A stretch of DNA of 64,000 nt from Prorocentrum cordatum. Taxonomy: Eukaryota > Sar > Dinophyceae > Prorocentrales > Prorocentraceae. Position numbers and translations under genes: made by a program. This document shows positions 19,325 through 29,873 of this stretch, in pieces. The stretch is taken from the NCBI GenBank assembly GCA_963575745.1, contig CAUYUJ010009447.1, forward strand, positions 193,684 to 257,683, given 5' to 3'. The notes under the pieces are model-generated. The model made no database searches. It saw only the letters and a list, made by a program, of their open reading frames with translations, and was not told the origin of the DNA. How positions within the stretch are numbered: position 1 is the stretch's first letter; each line of letters begins with the position of its first letter.

Positions 19325-19682
19325 GGGAATGGGAATGGATCTCGGGGGGCGTCCACAGGAAGAGCTGGAAAACAAAAAGACTGGGCCTAAACCCTTTGAG
19401 TTTCAGCTTGTGTCACTTTCGCCCTGAGGGCCTACAGGAGGGTCAGCTGGCCCCGAACGCTGGGGATGGGGGCCCACAGGCGATTCGCGGCGACTCGTTG
19501 GTGGGGGACCCGAGAGCCACGACGCACCACCGATCTGAGAGGGCATTCAATTAAATGGCCAGCGATCTGTCGTGGAGGAGGGAACATGCACAGAGGGGGA
19601 GGCAGGCGCGAGGAGGAGAGGTGTTCCACAACAACTGACAGGCCGATCGAATTACAAATTCCGACGAGGAGCTATTTTTGTC

Positions 19683-19711
19683 CTCTCTCTCTCTCTCTCT
19701 CTCTCTCTCGG
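19683..19711 (+). repeat. CT dinucleotide microsatellite
   Basis: A pure CT run of about 14 units. Confidence 0.95.
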
Positions 19712-19721
19712 GCGCCCCCGC

Positions 19722-20012
19722 CTAGGCGTACAAGCCGTCGGGAATGAAGGTCGAGTCCTCATAGCAGAATCCCACCAATGCAACCAATGATGTAGAACTG
19801 CTCGGATAGAAATCGCACCAAGTGTAAAGTACTGAACCACGAAATTGAACAAACCCCTCCATTGCAACACTGAGTAGGAATCGCCATGGGATAAACTGCT
19901 CGATGGCTGTGAAAATAAAGAGTCCACTCTGCCACTGCCCAGGCATCAGCTTACTGGAGTTCGCATAGACTTCCACGGCGTCAATCTGAAACCAAAACTG
20001 AGAGCTGCTCAT
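19722..20012 (-). CDS. Unidentified 96-codon ORF
   Basis: Minus-strand frame with unusually low-GC, balanced composition rich in aromatics (Phe, Trp, Tyr) and no repeats, starting MSSSQFWFQIDAVEV. It lies downstream of LINE 1's C-terminal domain on the same strand, so it may be retroelement-derived or an unrelated exon. No family recognised. Confidence 0.25.
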   Translation of the reverse strand: MSSSQFWFQIDAVEVYANSSKLMPGQWQSGLFIFTAIEQFIPWRFLLSVAMEGFVQFRGSVLYTWCDFYPSSSTSLVALVGFCYEDSTFIPDGLYA

Positions 20013-20190
20013 CCAAAAATTTACTTCTTTCGAGTGCGAGTATGCCGGCGAACAGGTACTGTAAATTTCGATTGGGCCGCGGCCCTCGATGCTGCTTCGA
20101 GCGTCGCAATGCCCTGCTCCACCAAGTGCAATAATCTTTCACTGTGTGTACGGGGCATCAGCCTTTGATGTGCACTCAGCCGTGGACGTG

Positions 20191-21900
20191 TCACTTCTTC
20201 TCGTACTCGTCCAGGAGCTTCTGTGCTGCTCGCTCCAGCGGACCCCGAGGAGCGGGGCCCATCTTCACGATGCCCTGGTTCCCTTTGAAAGCGTTCACCA
20301 ATAGCTTCTCCACCTCGTCGCGGTCCCGGCTGAGGGCGAACGCGATCTTGGTCATGTCGGCCTGGCCGTCCTTCTTCTTGGCGGGCTTCGCGCGGCACTG
20401 GGGCACCGCTTCCTGAAGCTGCTGTGCTGTCTTGCCCTCGACGAACTGCGCCCAGAACTTCTCCATCTGCTCTTGGACGCCCTGCGAGAGATCTCCCTTC
20501 GCCATGCCCCCCCTGTAGCATCGTTGTGAACACGTGCGCGTACGGAACCCCGAGAACCTCCAGCTCTTATCTTTCCCTGCAGCCTTTGCGCCTCTTTGTG
20601 GTACGCCACGCCCGCCGCCTTCATTGCCAAGCATATTGGGCGAGCGCTGAGCAGCAGAACGGCGCGCCACAAGACCCCCGTGACCTCCCTGAGCTCCGCG
20701 GCGTTCGACAGGGCGAGGCGTGCGAGAATTAGTGCCAGCTTTGCCACCGTTTTTTCATCGCTGCTGTCGACGATGTCGTTGGCCTGCATTTTGCGTCGTT
20801 GGGCGGCGGGCTCTCCAGTTCCGTCGCGCCGTAACCCCCACGCTGGGGCCTTCAGCTCGAATGGCATCGCCAAGTCCACGCAGAGAGTCGAAAGGTGGAG
20901 CGTGCGACTGTAAATGTTTTTGCAATCCCGAAAAAGTGTCCGCCTCGAACGAGCATAGATGGCATCGGCGACGGTCGGGGTGAAGAGGGCCGCCTAAGTA
21001 TCTAAATCGATTGACACATGCACCCCCGCGAAGTACACGTTTAACTACATGTTGTTGCGTTGCCACAACTGATCCGTAAACTCCTTCACACTACGGGCGC
21101 ACATTTGTCACCGCAAGAAAACCCACGGGTCGCGCAATCCACGATAAGCGAATCTGTGATGCGCTACGGCTTTGAAGGAGCGAAACTTCTTCAAACATGT
21201 CACCCTCTCCTCCATCTCAAACCTACAGACCCAGTCCTCAGGCTCCTGTTGTCGGCACGGCGCACACAGCGGGGCAATGCGAGGCACCGTCGAGGGGGTC
21301 CAGCCTGGTGGGGGCATCGCCGATGAGTGGGCTCCTTGTCGAAGCCGTGTGAAGTCCATCTGCGCAAACTCTTCCCCCAGCTCGGGGTCGCGAAATATCT
21401 GGAGAAACCCAAGACGAGCCATGCTACCAACGGCACCTCCTTCATCATCCATCTCGTTCAGGCTATCTAAGATATCTGACTTAACTCGTTTTGCCAACGG
21501 GTTCGCAATCTGCGATGCCGTCGCCAATCGTCGTTTCTTCCGAGTCGAAGCTGTGCGCGCCGAACAGTGCAGTGAGAATTTGATCATGTTGATGCGGCGA
21601 GCGTGCGATAGTCTGATATCGTTTCATTCGGCGAACTCGAGCTTCTAGTTTGCAGGGAGCCATGCGCCAATATCCCAGCACCTCCGAGGTCGTCATCGAC
21701 TTGTGCGTAGTGCGTTTTTTTTTCCGTCCACCACCTCCTCCGTCTGTGCGTGTGCTGCTCCTCCCATCGCAATGCGCGCATAGCGTGCAACTAACTTATC
21801 TAGGGCCTGCCAGTTGTTTTCATTTAAAATAAAACACTCGTTGCCGTGCAGCGCGGCGTTCTGAACGCAGCAAATGGGCATGCCCCGCCGCACTTTCCAG
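20191..21900 (-). pseudogene. LINE 1 C-terminal region (frameshifted)
   Basis: Successive minus-strand frames read as one protein tail. 21893-21700 has LHGNECFILNENNWQALD and LVARYARI. 21696-21560 has LEARVRRMKRYQTIARSP and LTALFG. 21587-21108 has an acidic linker and VTCLKKFRSFKAVAHH ... GLRDP. 21072-20755 has RFRYLGGPLHPDRRRCHLC leading into a classic CX2CX12HX3H zinc finger ending HLQSH. 20879-20570 has LALILARLALSNAAELREVT. 20505-20191 has 104 codons (MAKGDLSQGVQEQ ... LLDEYEKK). This order matches the post-RT part of retrotransposon proteins common in dinoflagellates, known here from general familiarity rather than a search. The last segment could alternatively be read as a small stand-alone protein. 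Confidence 0.65.
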
Positions 21901-23494
21901 GGGGCGCGCTTAAGGGTGCAAAAAAACGCACCGGGGAGTGGAACGCCACCGCCACGGCACGACGTCTTTTTTGAAGCTCTGGCGAGAAGCTGCTATTAGA
22001 GGCGACCTCGGCTCCAAGGTACCTGGCACGTGGCTTGTGGCGAGCGGGTAAAACAATGCTACCTTGCCTCAGGTTCAGCGCGTCACGGTGCGACCCTGGT
22101 CCCGCGAGCACGGGGGTGATCTCTTGCTTGGAGCGGTTCTGGCGGCAGCCGGTGGGTTCCAACGAGTTGTCAAGCTCCTCGTTCGTCTCAATACTCCTGC
22201 TTGTTAGCTCTTCCAGCCCCTCTCCTTCTTTTCCCTGGATGGTCTTCGATAGGTCGTCGGCGCACTGGCACAGCGATAGGTCCACGGCTCGTTTCGTGAA
22301 TGGGCTTTCAATCTTCAACTCCTCATTTTCGATCCCTTTTTCAGTCAGCGCTCGAGTCCATCTATTGACCCCAGTCTGAAATCCAAGGACAAAAAGACGC
22401 ACCACGTACGGATCACCCATTAATGCCCCGCAAGTTGGCTTGAGTAGAGTAGACGTGCCGTTCGTGCTCGGGAGGGAGATGACCGCATCGCGATACCGTT
22501 GCTGTCCGAACTCACCACCCAGGTCTTCTCTCATCAACTCCATACTCACGTCGTCGAGCTCCGCCCACCCGATACTTCCAAAAGCATTGCTCAGGTCATG
22601 AAAGTGTTGTAAACGGCTTCGACCAGCTTGCTTGATCCGATAAAGGGTGGTATTGACTGTAATGGAAGCGTTCTCCTTACAGCGTCCTTTGAAAAATCCA
22701 TGTGCTGTATGAGGCATCAGCGGAAGCGAAGAATTGCCTGCATACCAAGCTTTGCCGAGAGGAGCGAGAAGATGTACTGTGCGTAGCCCAGAAGCCGTGT
22801 CACCGATGCCAGTGACGCCTTTTGTTTTCTTTGGCCAGGAGATGCCCTGGATCGTGTGCCAGTAGGTAGGTGTGCGACCAGCTGTACGTATTCTGACAAA
22901 TCCATCCCCCACCGCGCGCTTGAACAGAGGTGCTTCTCGAATCTGAAGTCCAAGTCTCAGGCCCCGTCCTGCTGGTGCCACATCCTCTGGTAACTGCGGC
23001 CCACTCCCCATTAGAAGTGCGATCAGCTCGAGGGGTGCGGACCAGGGAGGTACGGCGCGTCGCTTTGCTGCTCTGCCCAAGTGTTTTCGAACTCTGTGAA
23101 AATCTCCTTTAGCTGCTTTTCGATGAGACTCATCCAAGACTGCCATTGTTTCTAAATCCGTGCGTTGATCTCGCCACTCCTGCCAATCATTTAAGAGTTG
23201 TGTGCCCATGCCACCTTGATGGCCTGGCAAGCTCCATTGCTGCATCCACTGTGCACTGCTCAAGCCGACTGTCCGAATAGCAAGATGATACCTCCGCTTC
23301 GTGCCGAACTTCATGCCTGCCGCTCTCCTGGATAGTCGATGTACCTCAGCGTGCTGTCGTTTATTCCACGCTTCCCATAATGAATCTAAAGTGCGTTCCT
23401 GAAACCGAATCCATTCGCGATGTCGAAATTCCTTCATCATTTGAGAAGGTGCCTTCAACTCAATCTCTAACGCATCTTTGTCCTGCTCAATCAT
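21824..23494 (-). pseudogene. LINE 1 reverse transcriptase
   Basis: 556-codon frame from 23494. RT motifs in order: HDLSNAFGSIGW (motif A, D300), PTCGALMGDP (motif B, ~354-362), CQCADDLSKT (motif C, Asp pair 413-414, with CADD in place of YADD), NRSKQEITP (motif D) and ARYLGAEVA (motif E). Residues 1-200 match the linker expected between endonuclease and RT. The reading shifts near 21895, where the tail of this frame becomes out of frame. No start of a functional ORF is kept: the first codons directly follow the GAT microsatellite. Confidence 0.88.
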
Positions 23495-23505
23495 GTCCGC
23501 CTCGA

Positions 23506-25569
23506 ATCATCATCATCATCATCATCATCCTCGTCATCATCATCATCATCATCATCATCATCTTTCATCATCAGTTCGGCGCACCCCTCACACGGTTCGT
23601 GGCCCCATAGGGAGCTCCACCGAAGGCCCCAGTGGGTGCGTTCGCATGCGTCACCGCCACCCAATTCGGCACACCCCTCACACGGTTCGTGGCCCCAGCG
23701 GGAGCTCCACCGGAAACCGTCACCGCCACAGATTCCGGCACACCCCTCACACGGTTCGTGGCCCCAAAAGAAACTCAACCGAAGGCCCCAGCGGGTGCGT
23801 TCGCATGCGTCAGCGCCACCCATGACGGCACACCCCTCGCACGGTTCGTGGCCCCATAGGGAGCTCCACCGAAAACCCAAGTGGGCGCGTTCGCATGCGC
23901 CACCGCAACCCTTTACGTCTCACCCCTCACACGGTTCGTGGCCCCATAGGGAGCTCCACCGAAGGCCCCAGTGGGTGCGTTCGCGTGCGTCACCGCCACC
24001 CAATTCGGCACACCTTTCACACGGTTCGTGGCCCCATAGGGAGCACCACCGAAGGCCCCAGTGGGTGCGTTCGCATGCGTCACCGCCACCCATTGCGGCA
24101 CACCCCTCACACGGTTCGTGGCCCCATAGGGAGCACCACCGAAGGCCCCAGTGGGTGCGTTCGCATGCGCCACCGCCACCCATTACGGCACACCCCTCAC
24201 ACATTCGTGGCCCCATAGGGAGCTCCACCGAAGGCCCCAGTGGGTGCGTTCGCATGCGTCACCGCCACCCATTCCGGCACACCCCTCACACGGTTCGTGG
24301 CCCCATAGGGAGCTCCGCCGAAGGCCCCAGTGGGTGCGTTCGCATGCGTCACCGCCACCCAACTCGGCACACCCCTCACACGGTTCGTGGCCCCATACGG
24401 AGCTCCACCGAAGGCCCCAGCGGGTGCGTTCGTATGCGTCACCGCCACACATTACGGCACACGTTCGTGGCGCCACATGAAGGCCCCAGCGGGTGCGTTC
24501 GCATGCGTCGGCGCAACCCACTACGGCACACCCCTCGCAAGGTTCGTGGCCCCATACGGAGCTCCACCGAAAGCCCCAGTGGGTGCGCTCGCATTCGGCA
24601 CCGTAACCCATTCCGGCACACCCCTCACGTTCGTGGCCCCATAGGGAGCTCCACCGACGGCCCCAATGAATGCGATCGCATGCGTTGGCGCAACCCATTA
24701 CGGCACACCCCTCACACGGTTCGTGGCCCCATACGGAGCTCCACCGAAGGCCCCAGTGGGTGCGCTCGCACTCGGCACCGCCACCCATTCCGGCACACCC
24801 GTCACACGGTTCGTGGCCCCATAGGGAGCTCCACCGAAGGCCCCAGTGGGTGCGTTCGCATGCGTCACCGCCACCCATTCCGGCACACCCCTCACACGGT
24901 TCATGTCCCCATAGGGAGCTCCACCGAAGGCCCCAGTGGGTGCGTTCGCATGCGCCACCGCCACCCATTACGGCACACCCCTCAAACGGTTCGTGGCCCC
25001 ATAGGGAGCTCCACCGACGGCCCCAATGAATGCGATCGCATGCGCCACCGCAACCCTTTACGTCTCACCCCTCACACGGTTCGTGGCCCCATAGGGAGCT
25101 CCACCGAAGGCCCCAGTGGGTGCGTTCGCATGCGTCACCGCCACCCACTTCAGCACACCCCTCACACGGTTCGTGGCCCCATAGGGAGCTCCACCGAAGG
25201 CCCCAATGAATGCGTCCGCATGCGTCACTCCACCCATTCCGGCACACCCCTCACACGGTTCGTGGCTTCACAGGGAGCTCCACCGAAGGCCCCAGTGGCT
25301 GCGTCCGGATGCGTCACCGCCACCCATTACGGCACACCTATCACACGATTCGCGGCCCCATAGGGAGCTCCACCGAAGGCCCCACCGAGACCAACCCGCG
25401 CTCAGTCTCCTGTAATTCGACTTATCGTCTTCGTTCGTATCGTGTACTCCGCCACGCAATTAGGCACACCCCTCATGCGGTTCGCAGCCCCGAAGGGATC
25501 GCCACCGAAGAAGATGCTCACACTTGCGGCACCCACAACTGCAATGGTTGGGGCCTTCGCCAGGATAAT
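23506..25569 (+). mobile_element. Composite unit 1, right part (ATC tract, 90-bp satellite array, terminus)
   Basis: An ATC microsatellite (23506-23573) leads into ~21 tandem copies of a 90-bp unit (core TTCGTGGCCCCATAGGGAGC, then CCACCGAAGGCCCCAGTGGG, then GCATGCGTCACCGCCACCC). It ends in a unique terminus with GAAGAAGATGCTCACAC, CACAACTGCAATGGTTGGG and CCTTCGCCAGGATAAT. 90 is a multiple of 3, so long open frames run through on both strands (up to 575 codons); they are repeat shadows. TTTGTT follows at 25570-25575. Confidence 0.75.
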
Positions 25570-25575
25570 TTTGTT

Positions 25576-26740
25576 GGTCGATATCGTGGTTCGAGGAACC
25601 CAGACATCCGACTCCGACAAGGTGTTTTTTGTTTTCAGTCTGAGCGTTTTTTCTTCGATTTCGGCCCCCCAAGCTCGTTCTTGGGCCCCGTGGCCGCCTA
25701 AGATGCATCCGGGACGAAAAACTACACGTGGGCAAGGAGCTGTGAACAAGTGTGTGAAGAATCAAACCGGCGAGTGTCAGTGAACGAGATATGGTTAATT
25801 GCGCCTCCAAGAGGTTCCCGTCGCAGCAATTGGGTTCCGCTCGAAATGGCGATCAGGATGGACCCCAGAAGGAGGGGTCCTGGGACCGATCCTGAACGGA
25901 GACTGCCAGAGCACACGGTGAATCCGAGCAGAACTGGTACAATCAAGCTTTTTGTTCTCGGCGTCTGGATGTTTTGGGTCCGTCGGAAATCTGTCCCTCA
26001 TTTGGCGAACATGGAGGGCACACGGGAAAGCAAAAAGGTTCTGATGCTGTTGCTCCCCGGTCCTTTCCAGGGGCGCATTCTCACCAGGAGTTCGAGGCGA
26101 ATCCAGCCGTGGCGACGAGGGAATGGTAGCCGTATGGGAATCTTCTGCTCACCTGGGCACAGGGAACTGAACTGCGAAGTCTGCGCGGTGCATTCACCGG
26201 TGGTTGCCAGAGGTGTTCCTGGCCCAAGGTGTCCGCCAGCTGCTTGTGCAATCTTAGAGCCCCTCTGGGGCCCTCTGCATTATGGGGGGGCACTGTGGAG
26301 GCCACCTGGGGCTCCCTTCAAATGGCGCGCAGCAGCCGAGTAATAAAACAACGGTAACAGACTGACAAAACAAAACAAAACCCACACTTCAAGAGGTCTC
26401 CCGCTTCTCACCCATCAGCTCGCGTTGCAAGTCCAATCGCATTGCCACTCAAACCCTGAAACTAAAAACCCTGAAACTAAGCCACCACGAGGAGAGAGGA
26501 AGAGGAGAGGAGAGGCCGAAATGAGCAAACGTGGACCTGCCACATGAAAGGTCTGCCAACATTGAGTGCAAGAGGACAGCTGCAATGACAATGTGTGATG
26601 GGTGTTCTTGAACAAAGGAATCCAGGGAGCCGCCAGTGTGGGTGTGCCTGGTACTAACATTGATATTATCTTTGCGTTCTGCGATGCGATTTCGAAACGT
26701 TTTGGGACATGCCCTGGCGAGGGCAGTCGTCCGGGATTGT
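25576..26740. other. No supported gene
   Basis: Balanced-composition unique sequence. A plus-strand frame (25750-26343, 197 codons) and several minus frames are open but show no motif or family. AAAACAAAACAAAAC-type A-rich sequence lies near 26360. Confidence 0.3.
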
Positions 26741-26744
26741 GCTT

Positions 26745-28264
26745 CCCATGATGGAAACTTGTAGGAAACGCAATTGTGGCTCATTGAGTGCTGTTGTTTG
26801 AAGAAAATTGCGTTTCCCACAAATGCGTTTCACATTATGTACAAATATGGGAAACCCAATTGTGGCTAATTGAGTGCGTTTTTTATTAGATAATTGCGTT
26901 TCCCATGATTCAGAATTCGATTTCTCGAAATTCAGAACTATGGGGAACGCAATCTCCCTTAAAAAACGGCACTCCATGGGCCAGAATTGCGCTTCCCATA
27001 CTTATAAATTATGGGAAACGCAATTTTGGCACATTGGGTGCGCTTTTTGATGAAAATTGCGTTACCCAAAATTCTGAATTCGAATTCTCGGAATTCCGAA
27101 TTATGAGAAACGCAATGTTCATCCAACACCGCACCCTATGAGCCACACACTCAATGAGCCAAAGTTGCGCTTCCCATACTTGTCAATTATGGGGAACGCA
27201 AGTATGGCTCATTGAGTGTGAGCTTTTGAAGAACATTGCGGTTCCCATAATTCTGTATTCGAATTATCCGAATTCCGAACTATGGGAAACCCAATTTTCT
27301 TCAAAAACAACACCCAATGGGCCACAACTGCGTTTCCCATAATTTCAAATGGTGAGAAACGCATGTGTGGCTGATGGAGTGTTTTTTATAGGACAATTGT
27401 GTTTCCTATAATTCAGAATTCGAATTCTCGGGATTCCGAATGATGGGAAACGCAATTTTCTTCAACAAAACAACAGTCAATGAACCACAATTGCATGTTC
27501 CATAATTCTGAAGCACGGGAAGTGCAATTGCGGCTCAGAGGGTGCGGCTGTTGAAGAAAGTTGCGTTCCCCATGACTCAAAATTCGAATTCTCTGAATTC
27601 AGAAATATGGGAAACTCAATTTCCATCAGAAACAACACTCAATGAGCCACAATGGCGTTTCACATAATTCCGAACTATGGGAAACGCAAGTGTGGTTCAT
27701 TGAATGTTTGTTGTGGGAAATTGCGTTTCTAATTCTGAAATCCGAGAATTCGAATTCTGAATTATGAGAAACGCAGGCATCCTCAAACAAACAGCACTCA
27801 ATGAGTCACACTTGCGTTTCAACTAATTTATAATTATGGGGAACTCAAGCGTCGCTCATGGAGTGAGATTTGTTGGAGAACATGCGTTTCCCATAATCCT
27901 GAATTATGGGAACTCGGCCTCTGACTGATTGGGAACGCAATTTTCACACAGAAAAAAAACGCACCCAATGATTCGGATTTCCGAGAATTCGATTTCTGAA
28001 GTATGGGAAGCGCAATCCTCTTCAAAAAACCCACCCAGTGAGCCACACTTGCGTTCCCCACAATTCGGAATCGTGGGCAACGCAATTCTGGCTCATTGGG
28101 TGCTGTGTTTGGAAGAAACTCGCGTTTCCCATAATTCGCAATTCCGAGAATTCGAATTCTGAATTATGGGAAGCGCAATTTTCTTCGAAACAAACCACCC
28201 AATGAACCACAATCGCGTTTCCCCAAATTAGAAAGTATGGGAAACGGAATTGTGGCTCATTGAA
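26745..28264. repeat. Alternating-hairpin satellite (period ~162 bp), main array
   Basis: About nine units. Each unit holds two different hairpins built from the same 15-mer ATTGCGTTTCCCATA in alternating orientation. Hairpin A has arms GAAGAAAATTGCGTTTCCC around a GAATTCGAATTC-rich centre. Hairpin B has arms CACTCAATGAGCCACAATTG around a short AT loop. Markers of hairpin B occur at 26979, 27158, 27319, 27482, 27644, 27803, 28040 and 28204, giving spacings of about 160-180 bases except one disrupted interval (27803-28040). Much lower GC than flanking DNA. Arms keep pairing despite substitutions. Confidence 0.9.
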
Positions 28265-28269
28265 TGTTG

Positions 28270-29707
28270 CTCCCAACCATCCTGTGGTGTTGGGTCCCCG
28301 TTTTGAAGAGACAGCGCCCCGCGTCTCCACTCCTTCCTTCCTCCTCCCCCTCCTCCCTCCTCCCCCTCCTTGCCTCTGCTCTCGGCACACCTCTCACACG
28401 CTTCGTAGCCCCATAGGGGGCTCCACCGAAGGCCCCAGTGGTTGCTCTCGCATGCGTTTCCCCCACCCTGGGCAGCGCTTCGTGGCCCCATAGGGAGCTC
28501 CACCGAAGGCCCCAGTGGTTGCTCTCGCATGCGTTTCCCCCACCCTGGGCAGCGCTTCGTGGCCCCATAGGGAGCTCCACCGAAGGCCCCAATGGTTGCT
28601 CTCGCATGCGTTTCCCCCGCCCTGGGCAGCGCGTCGTAGCCCCATAAGGAGCTCCACCGAAGGCCCCAGTGGTTGCTCTCGCATGTGTTTCCCCCACCCA
28701 GGGCAGCGCTTCGTGGCCCCATAGGGAGCCCCACCGAAGGCCCCAATGGTTGCTCTCGCATGCATTTCCCCAACCCTGGACAGCGCTTCGTGGCCCCATA
28801 GGGAGCTCCTCCGAAGGCCCCAGTGGTTGCTCTCGCATGCGTTTCCCCCACCCTGGGCAGCGCTTCGTGGCCCCATAGGGAGCTCCACCGAAGGCCCCAG
28901 TGGTTGTTTTCGCATGCGTTTCCCCCGCCCTGGGCAGCGCTTCGTGGCCCCATAGGGATCGTAGCCCCATAGGGAGCTCCACCGAAGGCCCCAGTGGTTG
29001 CTGTCGCATGCGATTCCCCCACCCTGGGCAGCGCTTCGTGGCCCCATGGGGAGCTCCACCGGATGCCCCAGTGGTTGCTCTCGCATCTGTTTCCCCCGCC
29101 GTGGGCAGCGTTTCGTGGCCCCATAGGGAGCTCCACCCAAGGCGCTCTCGCATGCGATTCCCCCACCCAGGGCAGCGCTTCGTGGCCCCATGGGGAGCTC
29201 CACCGGATGCCCCAGCGGTTGCTCTCGCATGCGTCTCCCCCCACCCTGGGCAGCGTTTCGTGGCCTCATAGGGAGCTCCACCGAAGGCCCCCACCCTGGG
29301 CAGCGCCTCGTGGCCCCATAGGGAGCTCGACCGGAGGCCCCAGTGGTTGCTCTCGCATGCGTTTCCCCCAGCCTGGGCAGCGCTTCGTGGCCCCATAGGG
29401 AGCTCCACCGAAGGCCCCTGCGGTTGCTCTCCCATGCGTTTCCCCCACCCTGGGCAGCGAACGCTTCGTGGCCCCATAGGGAGCTCCATCGAAGGCCCCA
29501 GCGGTTGCTCTCGCATGCGGTTCCTCCACCCAGGACAACGTTTCGTAGCCCCATAGGGAGCTCCACCGAAGGCCCCAGTGGCTGCTCTCGCATGCGGTTC
29601 CCCCACCCAGGGCAGCGCTTCGTGGCCCCATAGGGAGCCCCACCGAAAGCGGCATCCAGACCGCGTTACGAACAATTGCTCATGGTTGGGTCCTTCGCCA
29701 GGATAAC
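28270..29707 (+). mobile_element. Composite unit 2 (77-bp satellite)
   Basis: Starts CTCCCAACCATCCTGTGGTG, has the GTTTTGAAGAGACAGCGCCC leader, a CCT-rich tract (28320-28375, no ATC block) and about 16 tandem copies of a 77-bp unit sharing the GGCCCCATAGGGAGCTCCAC core. It ends ATGGTTGGGTCCTTCGCCAG then GATAAC. Flanked by TGTTG on both sides (28265-28269 and 29708-29712). It sits exactly between hairpin B and hairpin A of one satellite unit, as if inserted there. The long minus frames (up to 491 codons) are repeat shadows; 77 is not a multiple of 3, so all three frames rotate through the same peptides. Confidence 0.75.
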
Positions 29708-29712
29708 TGTTG

Positions 29713-29867
29713 AAGAAAATTGTGTTTCCCATAGTTCGGAATTCAGAAAATTCGAATTATGAATTATGGGAAACGCAATCTTTTTCAAAACACGCAATCA
29801 ATGAGCCACGCGTGCTTTCTCCATACTTTGAAATTGCGCGAAACGCAATTGTGGCTCATTGAACAAA
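29713..29867. repeat. Alternating-hairpin satellite, one unit
   Basis: One hairpin A and one hairpin B with the ATTGCGTTTCCCATA-type arms, between composite units 2 and 3. Confidence 0.85.
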
Positions 29868-29873
29868 GTTTTT

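Larger units (their letters stand above)
19325..23505 (-). mobile_element. Degenerate non-LTR retrotransposon (LINE 1) within an ATC tract
   Basis: The minus-strand element lies between two ATC/GAT microsatellite blocks (19280-19324 and 23506-23573). The protein-supported part is 20191-23494: a reverse transcriptase followed by a C-terminal region with zinc-finger-like motifs, in at least five frame segments. No endonuclease is seen, so it is 5'-truncated at the microsatellite. 19325-20190 would be 3' untranslated region or unrelated DNA; the exact 3' boundary is inferred from the microsatellite edge. Confidence 0.7.

Noticed and set aside
23636-25363. 575-codon plus-strand ORF and matching minus ORFs in the 90-bp satellite
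   Set aside because: The unit length is a multiple of 3 and lacks stops in these frames, so openness is automatic. The peptide simply mirrors the DNA repeat, and it fails wherever monomers carry indels.
28257-29732. 491-, 399- and 338-codon minus ORFs in the 77-bp satellite
   Set aside because: All three minus frames are open with the same rotated peptide, as expected for a stop-poor repeat.
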